From Artocarpus heterophyllus (taxonomy: Eukaryota > Streptophyta > Magnoliopsida > Rosales > Moraceae): a stretch of 64,000 nt of DNA. Below the pieces are notes generated by a model, which worked only from the letters and a program-made list of their open reading frames with translations, was not told the DNA's origin and searched no databases. Where the stretch lies: contig CM046333.1 of assembly GCA_025403435.1 (NCBI GenBank), positions 30,835,521-30,899,520 of the forward strand. The letters run 5' to 3'. This document shows positions 1-10,076 of this stretch, piece by piece. The position numbers and the translations under genes are program-made. Each line of letters starts with the position of its first letter. Position 1 is the stretch's first letter.

Positions 1-644
1 ATTTTTTAGTCCCCCGTCGAAATTTAAGTATGCAGAACCTTTTACGATGGTTTTTATAAAAGCCAACGTGAAAGGTCCGATATTCAAAATTTTTTCAAAT
101 TTACCTTTCACGAAGGTTTTTATAAAAACCGTCGTGAAAGGTCTCAAATTCAAAATTTCTACTCCCCCACCCAAATTTAGCACGTGCCAAGATGCAGAAC
201 CTTTCACGGTAGTTTTTATAAAAACCGTCATTAAAGGTCCCATATTTGAAATTTTTAGTGCTCTGAATAAATTTACCTTTCACGACAGTTTTTATAAAAT
301 CCGTCGTGAAAGGTCCCATATTTGAAATTTTAGTCCCTCGCCCAAATTTAGGCATGTGCCAAGATGCGGAACCTTTCACGATGGTTTTTATAAAAAACTG
401 TCATGGTAAGTACAATCTCAAGATTCTAGTAGTGAGCTACTATGATGGTTTTTTAAAAAATTATCATTGTAAGTATAAGCTACCATGATGGTTTTTTAAA
501 AAACCGTCGTGGTAGCTCCCACACTTACCACGACGGTTTTCGTATTCACGGGCGTAACTCGTCGCATTTTTTTCACCTCATCACGACGGTTTTTGAGAAA
601 CAGTCGTTAAATAAATGTTGTATAATCTCGAATTTGTTGTAGTG
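1..644. mobile_element. CACTA (En/Spm-type) transposon, one terminal segment
   Basis: The right edge, read on the minus strand from 644, begins CACTACAACAAATTCG, which is the CACTA-superfamily terminal inverted repeat. Inside it lies a regular array of subterminal palindromes, as expected for transposase binding sites of this superfamily. The rest of the element and any transposase lie outside the window to the left. The next bases (645-647, ttt) would be one copy of the 3-bp TSD, which cannot be checked here. The apparent small ORFs in this segment only read through the palindromes and are not considered genes. Confidence 0.8.
38..516. repeat. Seven subterminal palindromes of the CACTA element
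   Basis: Palindromic units of about 38 bp lie at about 38-75, 104-141, 200-237, 276-313, 372-410, 437-473 and 479-516. The common form is CCTTTCACGACGG followed by an AT-rich centre (TTTTTATAAAAA) and the reverse complement. Units 1-5 share the CCTTTCA/TGAAAGG ends; units 6-7 have changed ends (CTACCATGATGG). Spacing is 42-96 bp. A further half-site lies near 520-535. Confidence 0.8.
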
Positions 645-998
645 TTTGTGCAACTCTTCTTACATAGTTGATCTTCTTTCAACAGTCAATGCTACTATTT
701 CCAATGCTAGTTGTTCCATCTAATTACTTAATAAAGAAAATTAATGTGTAAAAAAATTTTATTTTTAGCTAAAGAGAGGGAACAACTTCATTGGATGAAT
801 CTGGCACATTCAGGCTGATACTTCCATTGTCCCATATCAAGCCCTTCACTCAAACAATTACATAAGAAAATTAATATATATATATATATATATATTGTTT
901 AAAGGTAGCTAAAAACAAAGGCAACCTTAAATTGGAAATAAATGCAAAAGGGTTCTTACAAAAATAGTCGAAACTCTCATCTTTCAAGCATACAACAA
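645..998. other. AT-rich intergenic sequence with a (TA)n microsatellite
   Basis: No coding or structural signal is visible apart from the TA dinucleotide run at 874-895. It separates the CACTA end from the SINE. Confidence 0.6.
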
Positions 999-1013
999 TA
1001 CAAGCCTTGTTAA

Positions 1014-1109
1014 AGTAATTGTAGACATAGTCTAGTGGTAAATCTACATCCGACTCTATCACAAAGTGAAAAGTTTGAACCCTCCATTTCAAGTTCAAAG
1101 AAAAAAAAG
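1014..1109 (+). mobile_element. Short tRNA-derived SINE
   Basis: A 96-bp insert is flanked by a perfect 15-bp direct repeat, tacaagccttgttaa, at 999-1013 and 1110-1124. It contains a Pol III A-box-like sequence (tagtctagtgg, 1029-1039) and a B-box-like sequence (agtttgaaccc, 1072-1082) at tRNA-like spacing, and it ends in an A-rich tail (about 1098-1109). A long TSD, internal Pol III promoter and A tail are the hallmarks of LINE-mobilised SINEs or tRNA retropseudogenes. The head loosely resembles tRNA-Asp, but I would not insist on the parent tRNA. Confidence 0.75.
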
Positions 1110-1655
1110 TACAAGCCTTGTTAACATTCAAATAAAGTAAAGAGAAAACTACACAAAATGCTCTTAAAATACACCACTTACTAAAGCTGCCTTCCTTTCA
1201 AAACTATCCCTTTTTTGATTTTATTTTTTAAATATTAATTACATATTTACTATTTTACCCATTATAATTCACTCTCAAAAATAAAACCCTAACTCTCTCT
1301 ATCTGACTCTCTCTGCTATTTCTATCATCCTACACTTTTTCTCTCTTCTCTCTTTCTTTTAGCTTAGCCTCTCCTGTTTTCTCTCTCTTCTCTTCCATCA
1401 CTCTCTGTCCAGGCTCTCGACTAGCTTCACTTCTCATTGGACCAATGTTGATTTGATCTACATCGTGATCACCACCGCGAAGTAGTCCAATAACGGTAGT
1501 TGCTGAGAAGTCACGATCCGTGTGATTCAAGAAGTTGCCATCTTCTTCATTGCTCAAGGTGTTGACGAGGATGGAGCTTCAAACAATAATGCTTCTACAT
1601 CTCTCTTGCTCTAGTCATGACCTTTTTCTTTGCTCCAAACGTCAATGAGGACTAG

Positions 1656-1787
1656 CAATGGCATGTTGTCTCACTTCTCCTTCAGAAGAAGACCAAGGTT
1701 TGTCATTTCTATGAGGATCCCAATGCCAACCACAATAGCTGTCTCACTGGTGCCCTCTTTGATTCCCTTAGGTCAGTTGTGAGGATG
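1656..1787 (+). pseudogene. Coding-like fragment inside MULE 1
   Basis: An open stretch of 44 codons between TAG at 1653-1655 and TAG at 1788-1790 has a protein-like composition (it includes KVCHFYEDPNANHNSC). Base composition is richer in GC than the flanks. I do not recognise the family. It may be a gene fragment captured by the MULE; the beginning of the second tandem unit (about 2437-2480) repeats its last residues in altered form. Confidence 0.3.
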
Positions 1788-3090
1788 TAGATTCATTTGA
1801 CTTTTGTTTAAACCAAAAACCAAACAAACAAACAAAGAATGTTTTTATTTTGTTTTTGTTTTTTTTATAAGATGATTTGTGGAAAGTTTGTAAATCTGTT
1901 TTCGTTTTTGTTTTTTTGAACATGATTTGTGTGAATTTTTTGAGATGATTTGTGCAAAGTTTTTTTTTTTCCTATAATGGTTTATTAAAGGGTTCTAGTA
2001 AGTTCTACCTAGTTTTGGTGAGTTTTGGGATAGAACTGAATGAGTTTCATGTTTGAACTTGGAAGGATTCCTGCAAGTTCAACCAGGTTATATCTTAGAA
2101 CCTAGTGGCTTCCGACTAGTTCAAAGGCTGATTTTGAAACAGGTTTCAAGATAGAACCTGGCCGGTTCCAAGAAAGAATCTAATGGGTTCCAATGAGTTT
2201 TGGGACGGGTTCAGGCGGGTTCCAGGATGTGTTTTTGTTCCAATGGGCCGTGGGGCTTAGGACGAAACCTAGCAGGTCCCATTTCGGCATCCAACATGAG
2301 TGAGTGGCAGGAAGGATAACTTGGTCTTTTAATAAATTACCAACTTCTAATAAATGGGCAGTTTTAATAAGTGGTTTATTGGATGACATTTTTAATAAGG
2401 TGGTGCATTTGTTTAAAACAACTGTCTTGTCAACAGCGTCTTTGATTCCCTCAAGTTAGCCATGAGGATCCAGATTTGTTTGAATGTTGTTTGATCAAAA
2501 AAATAACAAATGTTGTTTTTATTTTTGTTTTTGTTTCCGTTTGCGAGGTGATTTGTAGATCTATTTTTTTTTTCTAGAGATGATTTGTGCGAATTTTTAA
2601 AAATGATTTGTGCCAAGTTTATAGATTTGTTTTTGTTTTTGTTTCTTTATTGTAAGGGTTTATTATAGAGTTTTTGCGAGTTCTGGTGAGTTTTGAGATA
2701 GAACTTAGCGGGTTTCTATGAGTTTTAGCAGGTTTCATGTTGGAACCTGATGTGTTTCGGATAGTTTTAGGACAGTACTCGACGGGTTCTAAGACAGAAC
2801 CTAATGGGTTATGGCTAGTTTTGAGAAGAAGCCTAGCGAGTTCTAGAACAAAACTTGACAAGTTTCATGATAGAATCTAGCGGGTTCAGATGAGTTTTGG
2901 GACAGGTTCCAGGATGGGCTCTAGGGAGTTATAGGATGGAACATGACAAGTTCCATTTCGGCATTCTACATTAGTGAGTGGGAGACAGGGTAACTTGGTC
3001 TTTTAATAAATCACTAATTTCTAATAAAGGGACGGTTTTAATAAGTGGTTTGTTAGAGAGCATTTATAATAAGGTGATGCATTTGGGGAT
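1755..3090. repeat. Two diverged tandem copies of a ~680-bp unit
   Basis: Unit 1 runs from about 1755 to 2412 and unit 2 from about 2437 to 3090. Both open with ctttgattccct, pass through T-rich tracts with repeated gatgatttgtg words, then an array of GAACCTAGCGGGTTC-like words, and end with taacttggtcttttaataaa and gcatttg. The offset is about 675-683 bp. Divergence is substantial, so the duplication is old. Confidence 0.7.
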
Positions 3091-3116
3091 ATTCTTGTAA
3101 GTTGCCCTAAAGTAAA

Positions 3117-3682
3117 ACCAAGGGGAAAAGCCCTAAACAAGAAAACAAGGACCTGAATTACCCAACAATTACAAGTCGAGTAATTAAGGAACCTAAAATT
3201 AGGGTTTCCTTCTAAGTCTCAAGCTGCTGACATCAGTGCAAACTAAAGAATTGTAGGTTAAATTAAACCACCAAGCGAGGAGCATCCTAGTGAACTCATC
3301 AATAGCTTTCAAAGCCAACTTATCCCCCTATAATTCACTAGATTTGTGGACAAAAATATAACAACGCCTGAACTAAATCTGTTTAATTATTTGGACGTTA
3401 ATTTGCTGCTTTCATCTGTATGTATTTGCCAATTATTCTGTTCCTTTTCTTTCACGTTTATATTTTAGCTATTTTTTATTTGATCCATGTTCACAATGAG
3501 ACCTTCACTTATTTATATATAATATATAAGGTCACTATTCACACTAGCCATAATTTCTAATTAATTCGTCATAGACTAGTGGTCGGTCCACGTATTCACA
3601 TCTATTTGAAATGTCATGAGTGACAAAACAAAAGTTGTCTTAGGAAGTACTGAACGCGGATTGATGACTAGAACTGGGCAAA
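3117..3682. other. Intergenic sequence, nothing recognised
   Basis: This lies between MULE 1 and MULE 2. It is AT-rich with scattered short stop-closed frames and no repeat structure that I could identify. Confidence 0.5.
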
Positions 3683-3691
3683 TAGTTTTTA

Positions 3692-4704
3692 GAAAAAAAT
3701 TACCTGCAATGCCATTATTTTTCTCCATCATTTTAATTATGCCATAAAATAAACATTAAAAAAATTATGCCATAGATGCTACAAATCACAATTTCTTTTC
3801 TGTTTTTTTTTTTTTTTTTTAATTATCTTTTCCCCTCTTTCAAACTCGAAGTTTTCGACCTCCCCTCTTTCTCTTTATTCTCTATTCTCTCCATCGACTC
3901 TCTGACTTGCCCTCATCCTATAGAAAACTGTGAACGAGCTCAAAGAGGCATGGCTAGTCGTCGGTAGCGGAGTGTTTGCTTTTGATGCTGGTGTAGCTGA
4001 GTTCCGAGCTCTCTCTCCTAGGAAGTCAATCCCTGACTCAGGCATCGAGTCAATCGGTGGCCTTCTAAACGTTGTTCAATCGTCACCGATGGGTCATGTG
4101 ACGATCTAACATCCCGCTCAGAGGCGTCATTCCATCACAAGATTCTCTCCTCCTCCTCATTTTCAAGCTCGCTGTCTATTCTTTCCTCTCCTTGCCACCA
4201 GATTCGTCGGAGTCTGTCCACATCTAAAGACGAAGAAAGGGCGACACAGAAGATTTGCGACGAAGATGCGATGACAGCAAAGAATTGGGACACCTTTCGT
4301 TCTCGACATTGACAAAGCTAGCATAAGAGAGTTCGACGAAGTCCTCAATCTGAGTTGTATAGCTATTGTTGTTTTTGTTGTTGAAATCATTTGTTTCTCT
4401 GCCGACAAAGGCAGGGAGAGAGGGGGAGAAAAATAGATGAAAGTTGTTCTATTGAGACACATGGCATGTCCTAGAGGGACACACAAAATATCCCGAATGA
4501 CATGTAACATATATTAGAGGGACACGAAAAATATCTTATAGAATGTGTCCTAAAATGACATGAAAAATGTTCCAGAAGAACTTCTGATATGTCTTGGAAA
4601 GACACAAGACATGTTCTAAAGAGACATGAAAAATGTCTTGGAGGGATACACGACATGTTCCAGAGGGGCATTTATCAAGTTTGTGGCATTTATGTGAATT
4701 GCTC
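3692..4704. mobile_element. Non-autonomous Mutator-like element (MULE 2, Pack-MULE-like)
   Basis: A perfect 9-bp TSD, tagttttta, flanks the element (3683-3691 and 4705-4713). The ends are weakly complementary: left GAAAAAAATTACCTGCAATG, right (reverse complement) GAGCAATTCACATAAATGCC, both running into an AATGCCA word. The centre is GC-richer, starts with a CT-rich tract (3835-3905) like a plant 5'UTR, and contains a coding-like fragment. The right half (4440-4675) holds an array of gacatgt/agagggaca words about 20-30 bp apart. Confidence 0.75.
3924..4109 (+). pseudogene. Possible captured gene fragment in MULE 2
   Basis: A 61-codon open stretch without an ATG follows TAG 3921-3923 and ends at TAA 4107-4109. 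It has clean protein-like composition, for example AWLVVGSGVFAFDAGVAEF and KSIPDSGIESIGG. Its base composition contrasts with the AT-rich flanks. I do not recognise the family. Its position directly after a CT-rich 5'UTR-like tract, inside a MULE with an intact TSD, fits a fragment of a host gene captured by the transposon. Confidence 0.4.
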
Positions 4705-4713
4705 TAGTTTTTA

Positions 4714-5534
4714 ATATAATATAACCTATTAGAGAACATAGTTGAAATCATATTTTGTGGTTCTAACCTATTTTTAGTTTAAATTTTGTAAAAGAAATAT
4801 TATAAAAATTTTAGTTAAAACTACAAAATATAATTCCAACCGCATTCTTAAACTACTATAAATTATTTCTAACAAAGTTAGAAAACTAGAGAATGTGTAA
4901 ATTGGAATAAATTAGAAACAAGTGCAACATTAAAGAACGTGAGAAAAATTGCATCCTCTATTTTTTGGGGATAATTTATCATTTTTAATAATAAATGCTT
5001 TACTCGTTTATATATATTTTTTGTTCTAACAAGGTTGTATTTTATTCTTAAATTGTTTTACTAATTTATAATTTATAGTTTTCTTTTGCATTTTATAATT
5101 TTATATTTTTCATTTAGATTTTTATATATTTACCCTCTATACTTGGAAAATGATTTCTTTAATATCTATTTAATATGTATTTTTAATTGTTGTTTAATCA
5201 AGTTTTTTAATATATTTTTTTTAAATAACATCTTTAATTACCCGCGGTTGACATATTTTTGTATATATCTATATTAGACTTTTTATAATTATTTGATAAT
5301 AAAAAAGAAAAAAAAAGCTTGGAAAATGTTTCAGCTAGCCAAACACCGACTCTAGTTCAAGCCTATTTCTCAAGTTCTTCCAAACAAAATTTTAGATTTC
5401 ATTTTTTTTAACTAAAAATCAATTATACATCCAAATGTAAATTTAGATATAAGTTCAAACTGCTATTTTTAAACTTTTTATCTCAAATCCAAAAGTTCAA
5501 ACCATTATGATTTAAACCTGTAGGACAAATGGAT
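4714..5534. other. AT-rich intergenic sequence
   Basis: No genes or repeats recognised. Open frames here are short and made of low-complexity AT sequence. Confidence 0.5.
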
Positions 5535-5543
5535 ATATATGGG

Positions 5544-6454
5544 GAATCTTATGATAAAACCCTTTAGAAATTCTTACCAATAAGACATTTTTTTGTCTGT
5601 TGGATCAACATCTCATGGTTAGAGATTCAACAAGCTTACTAATCTTAGAATAAGCCCAATACACTAGATTCAATTAATTTCAAAAATAAAAATTTATTAA
5701 AAAATAAAAAATAAAGAAATAAAAAATTACTTCAAAAAAACAAAAAATAAAAAAAAGTAGATTGAAACTGCTTTTCCTCCACCTCCGGCAGGACTCGTCG
5801 GAGTTCTCCTCCACTTCATCAGAGAGCCACCTTGACAACCTAACGTCATCTACCCCCCAGTGGGTTATTAATCTCCCTTGAGTCTGTAGCGGCATCCGCC
5901 CACGAGGTCGCAACCGTTGTGACTTTCTCATCCATGGTGGCTGCTCGTAAATGGAGTCCTTCGTACACATGGCGGCCTCACGATGTTACTCACGAATAGA
6001 ATCTTTTGCACCGATGGCAGCCTCGTGATGCCAAATGGAATCTTTGGCGACTTTTGGTCGCATTCTGTCGCTACACCCGTGCAGATGGAGATCTCGACAA
6101 ATCTGTCACGCCTATTGGGATGGTGTTGCCGAGCACCATGGGTTCATCTCAAACTCGTTGCATTGTGATTCCACTGCAGACGACACCACCTACAACCTCT
6201 CCGACGGAGTCGATGATAACCTCCCCACCCTCCGCCTATGGCTGCTTGTTTTTGTTTTTGTTTTATTACGGTTTTTTTTTCTTTTTTTTTTTTAATTTGC
6301 TAAAATAAAAAAGTGATTGAGTAAAGGGTTGTTTATGTTTGTTTTTATGAGACTTAGTTTTTAAACCATTAGATTAAATTTAATGGCTTAAAATACAAGT
6401 CTTATAGATAAGACCTTTTGAGAAAGTCTCATCTTAACATTTCCTAACATTTCC
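5544..6454. mobile_element. Non-autonomous Mutator-like element (MULE 3)
   Basis: A near-perfect 9-bp TSD flanks it (5535-5543 atatatggg and 6455-6463 ttatatggg, 8/9). Terminal inverted repeats of about 55 bp align at roughly 65-70%: left contains TCTTACCAATAAGACATTTT, right (reverse complement) TCTTATCTATAAGACTTGTA. The right end carries a duplicated ggaaatgtta. The interior (5760-6245) is GC-rich and coding-like but broken into frames with no recognisable product, so a captured gene fragment is possible. Confidence 0.6.
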
Positions 6455-6463
6455 TTATATGGG

Positions 6464-7801
6464 TGTGTGTATGTATCCATTTTTTAAAACATCTTCTGAA
6501 TTTTCTTATTTAGTGTGTATAGATTAGTCTTATTGACATAGGAGAAAACAGTTTTACTATTTATAATACTTTTATACATAAATAAAGTTTGAATCAATAA
6601 TTAATTTGGAGAAACAATAGGCATAGCTTATTGGTATATATAGTTCTATCTGCCTACCACAAGGTGGAGTTCAATTAAATTCCCCACCCACGTTCAAACA
6701 AATTATTAAAGCGGTAAGAGTCATGCTTGACCGCAAACTCTGCGGAGGCAATTGGTTCAGTGCTTTCGTTGTAATTAACCTAAATAGTTAAATTAGTATC
6801 AATTACCAGTTGATCTACAGGACTCGGAAAAATTAATGCATTCCTTACCATTCAGCATTTTGTCGTTTGTGACTACGGTATTGGTTTATCAATATCAAAC
6901 AATTCATAATTAATGAGAAAGGTATGATTATAAAAAAGAACTAAATGTTTCCTTGAACTTTAGTGGGTAAAATTATTATTAGTTAAATTTTATATATTAT
7001 TAACAATCTAGGAAACAAACTTTTTCCCAACTATGCCCAATATCTACAGTACCCTAATCGTCTTAATATGTATATATAACCTGTTTTTTCTTATTAAAAG
7101 GTGCACAAATTACTGAAAGAGTTGAGCACTCTAATTTGCACTGAACATATAGTTTTGAATTTTGATACGACCGATATCGACCCGAAAGTTTTTTTTTTTT
7201 TAACATACGGAGGCATTCAAATATGTACATAGCTAGGTATCATACAATTATTTTGAACTAAGAAATATTTCCAGAAGCATATACAAGCATGTGTGCGTGT
7301 GTGCATATACTTGCATCTAGAAGGGATCACACCAAAAATCTGTAAATAAAACAAGGTGACTTGTAAATAAAACTCCAAGAGTGTATGTGTAATTTTTCAC
7401 TTGTAAGTTTCTTCATCATTATAGTGAATTATTTTGCAGCAGTTAAAAGTAGACGTAGCTCTCACATTCAGGATAAACCACTATAAATTTTGTGTTCTTA
7501 TTTATTTTTTATTTTGTATATTTTTTGTTCTCGATAGAATTAAAGCTTTTAATTCGGACCACATTAACATTTATGCATACATCTATACACGCATAATTTA
7601 GCAACATTAAAAATGCAGATTATATTGTAATTGTAGTGAACCTAACTACGTGGCCATTACTTAACTACTTAAACATATATATATTATGATTACTTAAATT
7701 TGTGGACTATTTTTTTATAACCTTGCCGATTAATATTAATTAAATTGTTCTTACTTTTGTTGAAATAGAAATTATAACATATTACATAAATATAATAGTC
7801 T
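6464..7801. other. AT-rich intergenic sequence
   Basis: Apart from the possible SINE remnant at 6620-6690 I see no genes or recognised repeats before the gypsy element. Confidence 0.5.
6620..6690 (+). repeat. Possible decayed tRNA-derived SINE
   Basis: An A-box-like word (tagcttattggta, from about 6626) is followed about 40 bp later by accacaaggtggagttcaa and attcccc, resembling the B-box region of plant tRNA-SINEs. No TSD or A tail was found, so this is weak. Confidence 0.25.
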
Positions 7802-7806
7802 AAAGG

Positions 7807-9971
7807 TGTAACGCCCCAGAATTTAGTTAATGTTATTGTAATATAAATGATGGATTAGTGTGTCATAATTAATGTTTCAACATTAATTTGATTATTGGGT
7901 TGGATTTTGAATTTTTGGTTGTTTTGTTAAATTGATGAACTCAAATGATTTCTTATTATTTTAAAATAATATTTTGAGTTTTAAAACACAACAATTTTTA
8001 AAATGTTAAAAATATTCCGTTTTACAAAACCGTGGGCGGCACATGGTTTTTGCACAATAAAACCGCCCACCGTTTCCCTCTATTTATTCTCTCTCTCTTC
8101 CTCCTCTCTCCTCACTCTCCTTGATTTCACTCTCTCTCTCTCTCTTTCTCTCTTTCACCCGAGACACTCTCCTCTCTCTCTATCTCTCTCAAAGTTTTTG
8201 AAATCAAATTCGAATCAAAGCTTCGGGTTAGCAAGGAGGAAGCTCGGGGACGTGATTTGGCAACTGAGAACGCCGATTGAAGCTTTGATTCGAGGTTAGT
8301 TTTGAAATTTCTAAACTTTTTCCAAAATTTTCAATTTTGTGCATTTTTGAAATCTAGGTTTGTTTAAGCTTAGAAAACCTTGAATTTGAGTTAAATGAAC
8401 TTAGAACAACTAGAATCTAAGCTTAGATTGAAGAAAAACGGATTGGATTCAATATTTTTCATTTTTCTCCTCATTTTCTCATTTTTGGATTTTTGAGGTT
8501 TTTGAGTTTAAATCTTGTTTAAATGAGTTCAATTGTGTTCTAGAATGTTTTTCTATCAACTATGATTGTTTTCTATGCCTAAGATTTGAGAAAAACAGGT
8601 TAGAATCAAGATTTGATTTTGGGGATCGAGAAACCCGTGGCTATAATTTCTGGGTTTTCCCAGTTTGGTAGGCCGAACTGCATGTTCGGCAGGCCGGAAT
8701 AGGGATCGACAGGCCGGTGTTCTTCCATCCGGTAGCCCGAACCTGGGGAAATGACTGGTCGATCGAACCTGGCTTTCGGCAGACCGAACTGTACAATTCG
8801 GCCGGCCAAAGCAGAGAGTCTGGCAGGCCGACCGAGGCATAGAGAATTTTGTGATTTTCACTCGTTTTCACTGTTTTGAACCCTAATTTAAATTCCAACC
8901 GTATAGAATGATTTTAAATCTACAAATGGCACACTAGGACATCATGAAATGGTTTAGCAACATAGAATGTCTTGAACTAGATATTAATCGACTTAGTTTG
9001 TATCTAGGATCGTTCGTGGTTCTGCGGAGCTAATGTATAGCGGACCGGGATTACAGTGTAGGGCACTGGCATGAGTATCGAGGTAGGACTTCTACCCTAT
9101 TCCTTGGTAGCCTAGTTTCAAAATGGTTTGGCTTTGAAAAGGATTTCTATTAAAATATTTTTCAACGGTGGTTTGAAAATGGATTTTACTGGTTATATTT
9201 TAATATACCGTGAACTGAAATAAACTTCATAATAAATGTAAATGACAACACTCGGTAACTGGGTTTTGAATGATGATGATAATAAATATATAGGCATGAT
9301 GCCATATTAGAGATCGGGTCGTGTAGCGATCGACCTTGGGGGTAGGTCCCGAAACCCAGCTGGGCCACTACGGTGGTGATACTATTATGGTTTGCCTAGG
9401 AAAAGAAAATGATATTATTGGTTATACGGGTAAACTGTTATGGGTAAGAATGGTTACTCAAATTTATTTATTTATTTATTTATTTATTCAAGGTTTCCTT
9501 TAATAACTCCTGATTAATGACCTATTTATTTAAATTAAATTATTTTATAAAACATAGTCCTACTAAGCCTTTCGCTCACATTTTATTTGTTTTAAATTTC
9601 TCCTCTCTAGGTGGTTTTCCATTTAGGTTTGGAGAAGATTCAACGGATAGGACCCAGGAGCAATAGGGGGATTAGTAAACTTATTTGTATTATTTAAATC
9701 AAGGCATGTAAGATTTTAACTTTATTTGTACTTGGACTGTGATTGTATTTATGATATTGTCAGTACCATGTGTGTGCACAAGTTGTGGGTTTGTGGAACC
9801 CATACTCGCTAGGTTTATTCTTTAAATATTAATTATTCATGAAATGGCTTTCTTTAAATTTTCACATTTTATGTTTAACTCAAACCCCTAAACTCTCGAT
9901 TTTTAATTAAATCATCTTTTAATTAATTTAAATAATCTGCCACGTCACCTCCCGTACTCCGGGGCATGACA
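7807..9971 (+). repeat. 5' LTR of the gypsy element
   Basis: It begins tgtaacgcccc and ends ggggcatgaca (TG...CA). Within it are a CT-rich tract at 8089-8190 (just downstream of a weak TATA-like ctatttatt), a GC-rich palindrome cluster at 8663-8836, and a (TTTA)n microsatellite at about 9463-9488 that is shorter in the 3' LTR. Confidence 0.9.
8663..8836 (+). repeat. GCCGAAC palindrome cluster in gypsy 5' LTR
   Basis: About seven units of the form GTTCGGC-AG-GCCGAAC (variants: gtttggtaggccgaac, gttcggcaggccgga, atcgacaggccggt, ttcggcagaccgaac, ttcggccggccaa, tctggcaggccgacc) lie 25-40 bp apart. It is flanked on the left by aatttctgggttttccca and on the right by ccgaccgagg then an AT-rich run. 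The same kind of block occurs in the unrelated copia family of this window. Confidence 0.85.
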
Positions 9972-9974
9972 GAA

Positions 9975-9986
9975 TAGTATCAGAGC
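9975..9986 (+). other. Primer-binding site (tRNA-iMet) of the gypsy element
   Basis: tagtatcagagc matches the plant initiator-Met PBS TGGTATCAGAGC at 11 of 12 positions, three bases after the 5' LTR. Confidence 0.85.
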
Positions 9987-10076
9987 TCACGGTTATGAAC
10001 CTTGGGAATCGTGCACACATAGGTTTGACAATAAAATACCTCTGATAGTCCAAATTTTGTTTTCAGAAGTGAGAGA

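Larger units (their letters stand above)
1142..3107. mobile_element. Non-autonomous Mutator-like element (MULE 1)
   Basis: A perfect 9-bp TSD, taaagtaaa, flanks the element (1133-1141 and 3108-3116); 9 bp is the MULE hallmark. The left end (from 1142, gagaaaactacacaaaatgc) and the reverse complement of the right end (from 3107, gggcaacttacaagaatatc) align over about 48 bp with moderate identity, including CACCACTTACTA versus CATCACCTTATTA. The interior starts with a CT-rich tract (about 1285-1400), then a GC-richer coding-like stretch, then two diverged tandem copies of a ~680-bp unit. No transposase was seen. Confidence 0.75.

Noticed and set aside
47..488. Overlapping short ORFs on both strands with repeated KTVVKGxxFKI-like peptides
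   Set aside because: They simply read through the CACTA subterminal palindromes; the peptide repeats mirror the DNA repeat.
38..516. Regularly spaced palindromes resembling a CRISPR array
   Set aside because: Plant nuclear context, variable spacing, diverged spacers and a CACTA terminus at 644 explain them as subterminal repeats.
5086..5277. 63-aa Phe/Ile/Tyr-rich ORF suggesting a membrane peptide
   Set aside because: Composition is what random very AT-rich DNA gives; no start context or homologue-like motif.
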